Shown one piece after another: positions 1 through 9,410 of a stretch of 64,000 nt of DNA. Numbering within the stretch: position 1 is the first letter of the stretch; every line of letters starts with the position of its first letter. The notes beneath the pieces were generated by a model. That model made no database searches. It was given only the letters and a program-made list of their open reading frames with translations, and was not told where the DNA came from. Source of the stretch: Tolypeutes matacus (lineage: Eukaryota; Chordata; Mammalia; Cingulata; Chlamyphoridae); assembly GCA_026826555.1 (NCBI GenBank), contig JAKSZT010053883.1:31973282-32037281 (forward strand), written 5' to 3'. Made by a program: the position numbers and the translations under genes.

Positions 1-1310
1 AAAGGTACAAAGGCAATTCAGTGGAGAAAGGATAAACTTTTTGACAGATGGTGTTGGGACAGCTGTATATTCATCTGTATATGTAAAAAATGATCCATAT
101 TTTACACCTATACAAAATTTAACTAAAAATGAACTATAGCTCAAAATGTAACTTTATAAAAGTTCTAGAAGAAAGCATAGAAAAAAATCTTTGTAGCCTT
201 GGATTAGGTGAAGATCTCTTAGATAGAACACCAAAAGTATTATCCATAAAAGAAAAATAATTCATAAATTGTACTTAATCAAAATTAAGAACTTCTGCTC
301 TTCGAAAGATACTATTAAGAAAATGTAAAGGCAAGCCATAAAATGGGAAAAAATATTTGCAATTCACATATATGATAAAGGACTTGCATTCAGAATATAT
401 AAAAAACTTTCAAAACAATAATAAGAAAATAATCCAATTTTTTAAAAGGGCAAAAGATTTGAACAGACATGTCACCAAAGAAGATACACAGATGCCAGAT
501 AAGTACCTGGAAAAAATGGTCAATATCATTAGTCATTAGGGAATTGCACATTCAAACCACAATGAAATGATACTACGTACCTGTTAGAATGGCTAAAATT
601 AAAAAGATTGACCATGCCAACTGTTGGCAAAGATGTGGAGGAACTAGAACTCTCATACGCTATCACTGGAATATAAAATGGTAAAACTAATTTGGAAATG
701 TTTGTCCATTTCTTTAAAAGTTACATATACTTTCCATATGATTCAGCCATTCCACTCCTAGGTATTTACCCAAGAGCAAAGAAAATACAAGTTTATAAAA
801 AGACATGTACAAAGAAGGTTTATTTGTAATAGTAAAACCTGAAAAAACTATATATTCATCAACAATAAATGGTGGACAAATTTTGCCATATCCATACAAT
901 GGACTACTACTCAGCAATAAAAAGGTATGAATTGTTGATACACATAACAACACTGATAAGGCTTGGAATAATTATATTGAGTGACAGAAGCCAGACAAAA
1001 GAGTATATGCTGTAAAATCACATTCACATACTATTCTAAATGATGCAAACTAATCTACGGTGAAAGAAAGCAGATCAGTGGTTGCCTAAAGGTTTAGACG
1101 GGATTGTGAAAAGCTGTGAGAGGGAAGGAGTATAAAGAGGCTTGAGGACACTTTGGGAGATGATGAATATGTTCATTATCTTAATTGTGGTGATGATTTT
1201 ATTTTTATACCAAAACTCATCAAATTGTTCTCTTTAAACGCGTGAAGTTTCTTGTACGTCAATTATACCTCAATAAATGTCAATTTACTGTTAAAGTAAA
1301 AATAATAACA
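1..1310 (+). mobile_element. LINE-1 3' part, old L1M type
   Basis: The sequence follows the end of L1 ORF2 and its 3' UTR in sense order: the segment about a hidden internal A-rich reading frame, the region specifying amplified tail motifs such as 'ggtatttacccaagag', the 'aataaaaaggtatgaattg' segment, and the ending 'cctcaataaatgtc' followed by an A-rich tail near 1290-1310. Many stops and indels show an old, dead copy. It is cut at the window edge, so its 5' extent is unknown. Subfamily not assigned. Confidence 0.85.
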
Positions 1311-1349
1311 ATGTGTTATGTGATTTATAGCATATATAGAAGAATAGAA

Positions 1350-3131
1350 TGAAGAGGAAAAATCATTTGTTTATCTCAACACTTGCAGGAAAAGCATTTG
1401 ACAAAATTCAACACACAGTCATGACAAAAACTTTCAGCAAAGTTAGGTTAAATGGAACTCCCTCAAGCTGATAAAGGGCATCTATAAAAAGCCAACAACT
1501 AGTCATATGTAATGTGAAATGTCTAATGTTTTCCCCCAACATTGAAAACAAAGCAAGGATGTCTGCTCCCACCAATTCTATCATTAACGTTGAAGAGTCT
1601 AACCAGTGCAATAAGGTGAGGAGAAGAAATAAAAAGCATAAAGATTGGAAAGGAAGAAGTAAAACTGTTATTGTTCATGGGTGCCATGATCATGTACACA
1701 GAAAATCCTAAAGACTCTATATTAAAAAACTATTAGAACTAATAAGAAGTTTATTATGATCATAGGATACAAAGTCAATGTACAAAAATCCCTTGTATAT
1801 CTATAAACTAGCAAAAAATAATTAGCAAAGGAAATTTTTAAAAGTACCATTTATAATAGCATCAAAACCCCATTCACTACTTAGGAAACATTGCTAAGAG
1901 AAATAAAGACGACCTAAATAATTGGAGCAATATAACATGTTCATGGATTGAAAGACCAATATTTTTAAGTTATCAGTTCTCCCCAAATTGTTCTATCTTT
2001 TAATGTCATCTCAATCAAAATCAAAGCAGGCATTTTTGTAGAAACTGACAAGCTGATTCTAATATATATGGAAATTCAAAGCACCTGAAATAGCTAAAAA
2101 CAATCTCAAAAAAGAAGAATAAAGTTGGAAAGCTTATTCTACCTGGCTTTAACATTTACTATATAGTTATAATAATTCTGATATTCTGGTATTGTCATAA
2201 AGATAGATATATAGATCAGTATATTAGAATAGTGCATTCAGAAACAGTTGTACATATATTGTGATTATTTTTCAACAAAGTTACCAAAAATAATTTGATA
2301 TAAAAAAGATAATCTTTTCAACAAATAATGGCGAAACAATTGGCAACCCACAAGGAGAAAAATAAACCTTATACCATACACAAAAATTAAATTAGATGAA
2401 GCATAGACCAAAATGCAAAAGCTAAAATGATACGGCTTCTAGAAATCTTAGGGGCAAGATTTCTTAGACATGAAACTTAAGTACTAACCATGAAATAAAA
2501 ACTAAACAGATATGCTGGACTTACTAAAATTTAAAACTCTTCTTCAAAACATACCATAAAGAAAATGAAAAGGCAAGCCACAGCCTGCTAGAAATATTTC
2601 CAACGAATAAATCTGACAAACCTGATAAAGGACTAAAATATATAAAGAATTTCTACAATTCAATAACAAAAAGACAAAAACCCAATAAAAAATGAGCAAA
2701 AGACTTGATTGGACCCATCACAAATGAATATATATGCATTACCCTTTTAAACAAAGGAAGCTACATTAAAATCTTTTGCATATGAAAGAACAAAAGTAAG
2801 ATGTTTTGATGAGGTTTTCATTGTTAGGGTTACGAGTCCCTTTTTCTTCCCCCAAAATATATATAAATGTCCACTAAGCTCATGAAAAGATGTTCAACAT
2901 CATTGCTCATCAGGGAAATGCAAATAAAAAACACAGTGAGGTGACCAACAATGACTGACAATACTAAATGTGGGAGAGAATGTAGAGCAATTTGTGCTCT
3001 CATATACTGTAGGTGAGTGGATAAAATGTTACAACCACTCTGACTGTTTCTTATAAGGTTCTGCATTTACTTTCTCTATGATCCAGCAATTCTACTCTCA
3101 AGTATTTAAACATCGGTTCACAATTTTTTTG
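1350..3131 (+). mobile_element. LINE-1 ORF2 region, old L1M, interrupted
   Basis: It begins in the reverse transcriptase part of ORF2 ('gcatttgacaaaattcaac' near 1396) and runs in sense order to the C-terminal part ('tgatccagcaattctactc' near 3080). It is riddled with stops. The copy is interrupted at about 3131 by a younger L1 and resumes at 3661, where the next expected ORF2 segment ('cagcagctttattcataat') appears. Confidence 0.85.
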
Positions 3132-3660
3132 TGAGCAAAAGGACAAATGTTGTATGATCTCATTGATATTAAATAATTAGAATAAGCAAATTCATAGAGT
3201 CAGAAATTAGAATACAGGTTACCAGGAACTGAGATGGAGTTAGGGAATGGGGAGTTAATTCTTAATTGGTGCAGAGTTTCTGTCTGGCATCATGGAAAAG
3301 TTTTGGTAACGTATAGTGGTAATGGTAACACAACATTAAGAATGTAATTAACACCACTGAATTGTGCATCTGAATGTGGTTAAAAGGGGAAATTTCAGGT
3401 GTTATATATGTTGCTAGAACAAAAATTAAAAAAACAAACAAACAGAAAACAACCACAGGACTGAACAACACAAACAGTTAAGTCCTAATGTAAACTCTGG
3501 ACCATAGTTCATAGCACAACTATAAACATATTCTCTTATCAACTGCAACAAAGGTAGCAAACTATCACAAAATGTTTAAAAGGCATTTGGGAACTCTGTG
3601 TTTCTGCATGATCTTTCTGTAAATCTACAACTTCTCTTATTAAAAAACATTTTAAAAAAA
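3132..3660 (+). mobile_element. Xenarthran LINE-1 3' end inserted into an older L1
   Basis: It starts in the segment 'caaaaggacaaatgttgta' and ends with the xenarthran-type tail words 'tctacaacttctcttatta' and an A-rich run. The same 3' UTR wording recurs at 19950-20200. It splits the older L1 whose halves lie at 1350-3131 and 3661-3850. The exact target-site duplication is blurred by flanking A/T runs. Confidence 0.75.
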
Positions 3661-3850
3661 GATTTGTGTGAAAATATTCACAGCAGCTTTATTCATAATA
3701 GCTCAAAATTGGAAACAGCCCAACTCCCCATCAGTAGGTGTCTAGGTAAACTAATTGTAATATATTCATAAAAAGTATTACAGAAAAATTAAAAGAAGAA
3801 ACTACTGATATGGGTAACAACATGGATAAATCTCAAAAGCATTATATTAG
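3661..3850 (+). mobile_element. Continuation of the interrupted old L1
   Basis: The piece carries the ORF2 C-terminal coding words for the segment just downstream of the one lost at 3131 ('cagctttattcataatagc', then 'ccatcagtaggtgtctagg'). It therefore belongs to the same element as 1350-3131. It ends without a recognisable tail, where the antisense repeat at 3855 begins. Confidence 0.7.
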
Positions 3851-4414
3851 TTTGATACATTTATTACAATTAATGAACCAATATTGATACATTATTAATT
3901 AAAGCCCATATTTATTTAGATCGCCTCAGTTTTTTACGTAATGTCTCTTTTCTGTTCCAGGATCCCATCCAGGACCATATTACATTTAGTTGTTCCATCT
4001 CCTTAGGCTCCACTTGGCTGTGGCAGTTTCTCGGACTCTGTTTTTGATAACCTTAATAGTTTTGAGGCATACTAGTCAAGTATTTTGTAGTATTGGAATT
4101 TGTCTGATTTTGTTTTTTCATGAATAGAGTGTATATGAGTTTGGGGGAGAAAGATCACAGAGATCAAGTGCCATTTTCATCACATCATATCCACATGGCC
4201 TTATCACTGTTGATGTTGACCTTGATGGCCTGGCTGAAGCAGTGTTTGTCAGATTTCCCAACTGCAGAGTTACTCTTTTCCTCCTTTCCATGCTGTACTT
4301 TTGGGATGAAATCATGATACACAGTCCATACTTAAGGAATGGGGAGTTATGCCCCTCCTCCTTGAGAATGGATAGCTACATAAATTATTTGGAATCCTTC
4401 TGCATGGGGAAAAT

Positions 4415-4810
4415 AATTTTTTTTTCTAGGACCAAGTGGAAGAACCACCAGCTTGTTTTTAATCAAAAAATTTTTAAACTTTTAAAATTGTTATAGCTTT
4501 AAACTTTTACAATGGAATCAACCACAAGGCAAGGGAGTAGGGAAAATAATGTTCCAACATTTCGTATGTAAAAAAAAGCAAACTTCAGGATTGCTTTCGT
4601 GGAGTAAAAAGGCTCTTTGCTGTACACAAGTTTATTTCTTAGTTGCAAAAATTATCTCCCCCTCCTCATGTTTCTAGTACTTCCTGTATTCCTCCATTCA
4701 ATCTTGGCTGCCACAATCAGATAGAAAGTGTGAGAATCTTTTTTTTTTTATCTGTGGTGGAAACCTTAGAAGTAGACTTCAACTGCTTCAGGTTTGTCAA
4801 ATAGATGCGT
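4415..4810 (-). mobile_element. Unidentified 396-bp insert with T-run and likely target-site duplication
   Basis: The host L1 consensus order is broken here and resumes after it. The insert is flanked by 'tgcatggggaaaat' (4401-4414) and 'ctgtgtgggaaaat' (4811-4824), a plausible worn duplication. A run of T at its left edge would be an A-tail on the minus strand. The interior matches no family I know. A processed-pseudogene fragment or unknown retroposon are both possible. Confidence 0.5.
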
Positions 4811-5034
4811 CTGTGTGGGAAAATTGTCTCTTCTTCCCCATTTATTTATTTATGCAATCATTTATTTTTATCAGGATGGACTCACGAATACTTATTTTAT
4901 ACTTTGGGTTATAATCCAATACTATTTTATTTATTTATTTATGCTCAAATTGTTCCAGCTTTGGCCATTGGGAACTCTTTCAGTTGGCTCCTTGTCCTTT
5001 TGACATGTCCCGATCTTTTTTCCTATATATTTTC

Positions 5035-5105
5035 TTCCTTCCCTTTCCCTACCTCTCTCTCCCTCCCTCCCACGCTTCCTTCCTTCCTTTCCTTCCTTTC
5101 TGTCT
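5035..5105. repeat. CT-rich low-complexity tract
   Basis: Tracts of ccct, tccc and cttc follow one another ('ctctctccctccctccc'). It lies inside the antisense L1 3' UTR and is probably an expansion within it. Confidence 0.8.
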
Positions 5106-5761
5106 TCCATGTTATTTTTTGGCCATTCCTTACTTTCTGTTACTACAGATGCCCTAGGCTCATCTTATATATTTCCTGCCTCATCCCCAGAATCAGCCAT
5201 TTCTCCAAGGAGCCCTAGTTCCTTTTACTTGAGAATGCTATTTATAACCCAAGATCTGGGAACCAGATATACTCTTCGCTACTGGAGTGTCACTGCTTGC
5301 TTCTTGGACCTCTCAGCAGACAGAGCTATGAAATATATACATGCTTACTAACCCTTGCATAAACACATCTATATTTATTTCTCTATCTATGTATCTATAT
5401 AAACAAATATGTGTTGATACCAATATCTCTGACTTTAATCCAATTCCACAGGGTTCATTCTAGCCTTCCTCCTTTGCTTAGCTGTAACTTCTTTCAGTGA
5501 CAGTGAGAAACTTGGCTCTCATTATTAGTTCCTCCTTTACTGGTTTTATAGATTAGCCTTTTGTGTAAGCAACAAAAACAACTTCCATGGCTAAATAGCA
5601 GATTTACAAGCCATTGGACTAGACTATGGCTAAAAGCCCTTTTGTCTCCCAGGATCTCTGATGCTGAAGCGTGCAGAGATGGGAGGGAAGTGAAGCAGAG
5701 CGCTGTCTTATCTTTGGCCAACAAAGTGGAGTGGATTGGTTTGGGACTTATACAACATTAA

Positions 5762-6095
5762 AGAGTATTATTGGGCCCCTCATATGCCAGGAACTACTCC
5801 AGATGCTGAGTGTGCTGCAATGAACAAGGCAGGTAAGTTCTTCCCACTGTGGCTTACCTTCTAGTAGGAGGAAAGACTGGTCACAAACACATAAACAGAT
5901 GCAGTCATTTCAGATAGAAGTAATCAGTAAAAATAAAATACCATGAAGAACTAGAGTGTAATGTGGGAAGAGATGGTGCGTGTTATAGGGTGTGGTGAGA
6001 AAAGGCAGTGGTATTTGAGCTAAGTAATGTGGGAAGAGATGGTGTGTGTTATAGGGTGTGGTGAGAAAAGGCAGTGGTATTTGAGCTAAGACCTG
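5762..6095 (-). mobile_element. L2 LINE (CR1 clade), 3' end and 3' UTR, antisense
   Basis: Read on the minus strand, this is the L2 3' end: 'catatgccaggaactactc' is the reverse of the L2 tail, followed by 'cttaccttctagtaggagg' and the 'acataaacagatgcag' segment. It is the left part of one long minus-strand L2 that continues past the SINE (6296-6735) and returns at 9236-9410 and 11236-11455. It contains the 66-bp duplication at 5959-6090. Confidence 0.75.
5959..6090. repeat. 66-bp tandem duplication, two copies
   Basis: Copy 1 is 5959-6024 and copy 2 is 6025-6090. They are identical in length and differ at one base, C at 5979 against T at 6045. The near-identity inside an ancient L2 shows the duplication is much younger than its host. 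Copy 2 ends within the target site of the DAS SINE. Confidence 0.97.
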
Positions 6096-6287
6096 GGGAA
6101 GCGGCTGTGGCTCGATCAGTGGGGCTCCCGTTTACCATGTGGGGGGCTCCGGGTTCGGTTCCCGGGGCCTCCTGGTGGGGGCAGGCCACGCCCCCGCGGC
6201 GTGGTTGGCTGACCCGGCGGGCGCGGGCAGCAAGGGGGGGATAAATGAATAAATGAATAAAATCTTAAAAAAAAAAAAAAAAAAAAA
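6096..6287 (+). mobile_element. DAS SINE (tRNA-derived, xenarthran), short form
   Basis: The 5' part is tRNA-like, from 'gcggctgtggctcgatcag' (6101), with a B-box at 'gggttcggttcccg' near 6152. It ends in 'aaatgaataaaatctt' and an A-run of about 24. Perfect 8-bp target-site duplications 'aagacctg' flank it (6088-6095 and 6288-6295). It interrupts the minus-strand L2. DAS SINEs use L1 machinery and are diagnostic of Xenarthra. Confidence 0.95.
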
Positions 6288-6295
6288 AAGACCTG

Positions 6296-6735
6296 AAGGA
6301 GGAGAAGGAACCGGTCCTTTTAGACTTAGAGAAAGAGAGTTCCAGGCAAAGGGAAGAGTTACTACAGAAGATATAAAGCAGGAACAAGCTTGGTTCATTG
6401 GAGGGACAAGAAGTGGGCCGCAGAGTCTAGAGAAAGTAAAAGAGGAGGGTGTTATCAGGTGAGCTTGGGGAGATAGGAGCCTGGAACATATAGGGGCTTA
6501 CAGAGCAGAGAGGGTATCTGGATTTTATTTATAGGGATGTGGGAAGCCATTGAAAGTTTTTAAACAGGGGAATGAAAAGATCTGACCACATTTTCAAATT
6601 GATTTCCTGTAGCTGCTCTGTGATGTATGGACTGTAGGAGGGGCAAGAGTAGAAGCTGGGAGACCAATAAGGAAGATGATACATTCGTCTAGGTGAGAAA
6701 TAAAAGTGATCCTGAACCAGACTCATAGCAAATAG
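6296..6735 (-). mobile_element. L2 LINE, antisense, RT-proximal part
   Basis: It continues the L2 split by the SINE. 'gagttccaggcaaagggaag' and 'gggaagccattgaaagtttt' are minus-strand L2 sequence near the end of the reverse transcriptase. The same stretch of L2 occurs at 55500-55800, giving an internal cross-check. Homology fades after about 6735. Confidence 0.75.
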
Positions 6736-7686
6736 AGCCAATGGCTCTATTCTGCCGTTGCAGGGACCAATAGATAGACTGGTCCATGGGGCATTGGGTT
6801 TCAGGGTGGGCCCTGGCATAGACTGGTTAATAAAATAGGGCAGTTACCTGCTCTAAAAGCTATGATTTAAACAAGTCCTAATCCTCTGCTGACATGTGGG
6901 ACTTAGAGTCCCCAAGGACATCCTCCGATATTCTGGGTCACCAAACTTGCTCCCCAGCCCTGATACTGCTGCTTGGCATTCAAGGTCTTCATCCAGTGTG
7001 GTTCCTCAGCCTATCAGCATTTTCATTTTGCAGCCTAATCTGCCAGTTTTGCTCCAACAAGTACAAAGTACTTGCTGGCCTGGAATATCCCACCTCATGT
7101 GTATACTGTTCCCACATCTCCTTCCTCTGGTCCATCCACATCCATAGGTCTGTTGCATATTACAAGACTTGCCTTTGAACTCACCTCCAGAAAGACTTCC
7201 CTACATGTCCAAGCTCATACTTTAGTCCTAGTCTGGTCCATGTTGGACAGTCTCTGCTCCACAAGTGGGTACTTTGAGGCTTCCCTTCTGCATCAAATAT
7301 AAAAGGTAGTCCTGTTTCAGGAATTGTGTTAAAGAGGCCTCCCAAACCCATTCCAGGCAGGCACCAGAGTTGAGTTTTTCAGAGGAGACCGAGCTTAATA
7401 TGTGTTGATAAGGCTGCTACCAGTTGATATAGGATGATATAGATTGGACCCTCCTGATCAGCCTGAGAAGCCAAAACTATTGTCCCAGAAAAAAAAAAAA
7501 AATGCACTTGTTTTTGTGGTAGAGTGGGGGTATTTTGATGTGCAGGTTGCATTTCTCCATGCTTCCTTGTACCCATTACCATTTCTCCCACCAGTGATGG
7601 AACTGCTCTCAGAAGGAAAGTGGGTATAGCCTAGAACAAAGAGTCCATTTCTTAGCTTGTGAAGTTCTAAGTAGATGTTTGTAAAA
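6736..7686. other. No identifiable feature
   Basis: No repeat, exon or RNA is recognised. A 14-bp A-run lies at 7489-7502. Open frames of up to 94 codons on either strand have no recognisable protein similarity. It may hold L2 sequence too worn to read. Confidence 0.5.
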
Positions 7687-7694
7687 CTACTCTG

Positions 7695-7858
7695 ATACTT
7701 ACCTGGCAAGGGAGACATCATGATCACGAAGGTGGTTTTCCCAGGGCAATGCTGATCCATTGCACTGAGGATCTTCTGACCCCCGTGATTTCCCCACATG
7801 GGGGAAACTCAACTGCATAATTTGTGTTGGTGGGGGATTATGTCCGCACTTTTCCCCC
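7695..7858 (+). pseudogene. RNU1 pseudogene: U1 snRNA retrocopy, full length
   Basis: U1 snRNA pairs with 5' splice sites in the spliceosome. This copy matches the whole molecule of about 164 nt, from 'atacttacctggca' to the final pyrimidine-rich stem. The splice-site-pairing bases ACTTACCTG (7697-7705) and the loop I segment 'gatcacgaagg' are intact. The Sm-site core reads 'aatttgtgt' (7819-7827), with its last G changed, and stems II and III carry many substitutions. An A8 run (7863-7870) follows, and 'ctactctg' flanks both sides (7687-7694, 7872-7879), so this is an L1-mediated retrocopy without its own snRNA promoter. Expression is unlikely. Confidence 0.95.
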
Positions 7859-7879
7859 CCCCAAAAAAAACCTACTCTG

Positions 7880-8823
7880 AAAGAATGTGTTAAAAACTAA
7901 AGTTTTCAATCTTAAAAGCTGAGCTTTGGAAAAAGGCGGTTTTGGTTAATTTGTTTATTTTGTTTGTTTTCTAAAAGTTTGATTTTGAATATCAGGGAAT
8001 ATATATATATATATATCCCCAAACCATACACAGTAGGGAAGAATACATCATGATGATGACAGATGATTGAGGTGGAAATATGGAGAACAGGAGGGGATAC
8101 AGCTAGAGTTTAGATGTTGAGAAAGGACATATCCCTTCCATCTTCAGGGGTTGGGAGTGCATTTGGAATGACAGCCTCATGATAGAAAAATGAAGTGGAG
8201 CATCAGGGAAGAGGGGGACAATAATCTGGCTTTCCACAGCATAGCCTGGAGAGATAGCAAGATTCTTAGAAGAGTTCGGGGTCCAACATAGCCACGGTTG
8301 ACTGATATGCCTGGGTAGATGAGTTCAAAGTCTGCATCACAGTGTTCCATGCTCCCCTACATGGGTTAAGGAGCTTAGACAAAAGAGTCTGTGGCCCCCA
8401 AGAAGAGCACCAAAGTTTCTACGAGAGGATTGGCAGATTCCAAGGAAGCTAGAGGAGAGGGGGTAATGATTTGGGTAATGCTGATGTCCTGAAGCCATCA
8501 ACAGTCACCAGGTCGAATGGGGGTGGGCCCTTGGGTCGAAAGCTGGTATCCAGAGTCCAGGCGGGAAGACGGGAGGAACTCCCTCACCATGAGGGTCAGC
8601 AAGACAGAGGAAAGCTCTGGAATCAGACCCCCTCTGTTATATTTAATCTCCATCTCCTCACTCCATCTTCCCAACCAAGATGATTGGGAAGAAGATAAAG
8701 GGAGGGAAAGAATCTTGAATCCACTACTTTTAAATCTGGAAATGACAGGGCTTACCTTGAATTGGGAAGATGAGGTTTTTAATTTCTTAGAGGACAGAGT
8801 GCACATGAGCTAAGCAACCAGTT

Positions 8824-8824
<1 letters not shown>
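7880..8824. other. Mostly unassigned; (AT)9 at 7999-8016
   Basis: A perfect (AT)9 microsatellite lies at 7999-8016. The rest shows no repeat or gene I can name. Open frames near 8498-8813 overlap on both strands and show no known domain. Confidence 0.5.

Positions 8825-8859
<35 letters not shown>
8825..8859. repeat. (TAA)n microsatellite
   Basis: There are nearly 12 uninterrupted TAA units, directly next to the MIR on its right. A tract this pure and long is likely to be polymorphic. Confidence 0.97.
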
Positions 8860-9185
8860 GACACATACATGGCACTTACTACATGTCAAGCACTGTCCTA
8901 AGCACTTTACATGCATTAATTCATTTAATTCTTGGAATAACTGTGTGATGTGGGAACATTTTAGCTCACTTGAGTTTCATGGCTATTATGGCTATTATTT
9001 TCAGCACTTAGATGTTTACAAAGCACTTTTGCATATATGATCTCTTCTATTATGCCCTTTTACACATGAAGAAATAAGATTTTTGCACAAGAGACTTGCT
9101 GAGGCCACACAATCTATAAGTAGAGTAGGTGGGCTTGAACCCAGTACTTCAACCACCTAATGTAGTTCTTTCTACTGTGCCATAG
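8860..9185 (-). mobile_element. MIR SINE remnants, antisense (two pieces)
   Basis: The first piece has 'acatgtcaagcactgtccta' and 'taattcatttaattcttgg', the reverse of the MIR 3' half. A second MIR-like piece from about 8985 has 'tttacaaagcacttttgca' and ends near 'gggcttgaacccagtacttc', the reverse of the tRNA-like B-box part. These may be two insertions or one with a duplicated middle. Confidence 0.75.
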
Positions 9186-9235
9186 GTGTTCAGTAAATAT
9201 ATATGCATTTCAATAATTGAATTTATCATCTTATT

Positions 9236-9410
9236 CAAGAGAAGAGAGGGAGACTTAGATTGAAACTTGGGGTGCTTAAGCACATAGAGGTTGATTAAAG
9301 GAGGATAAGAGAGCAAAGGAGATTGTGAAGGTAAGTTGAGTGAGGTAGAAGGAAAAACTAAGTGTAATACTCTCTAGAGAAGAAGTGTTCTAAAAAAGGA
9401 GAAAGTGACC
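9236..9410 (-). mobile_element. L2 LINE, antisense, central part
   Basis: 'aagagaagagagggagactt' and the following purine-rich stretch match the minus strand of the central L2 coding region. The L2 is cut at about 9410 by an old L1 and resumes at 11236. Confidence 0.6.

Larger units (their letters stand above)
3855..5545 (-). mobile_element. Antisense old L1 3' UTR, with an insert at 4415-4810
   Basis: Words such as 'tgttccaggatcccatccag' (3955), 'ctcacgaatacttattttat' (4880) and 'ttggccattgggaactcttt' (4961) belong to an old mammalian L1 3' UTR read backwards. The reverse complement of 4900-4990 matches sense sequence at 9615-9720, so the same 3' UTR occurs twice in opposite orientation. 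A CT-rich low-complexity patch lies at 5035-5105. The subfamily (L1M/L1ME type) is from memory. Confidence 0.7.

Noticed and set aside
6096..6287. A tRNA gene
   Set aside because: The tRNA-like head lacks a complete cloverleaf and is followed by SINE body and A-tail between duplications.
7695..7858. A working U1 snRNA gene
   Set aside because: It has an A-tail, target-site duplications, a changed Sm site and many stem substitutions, all signs of a retrocopy.
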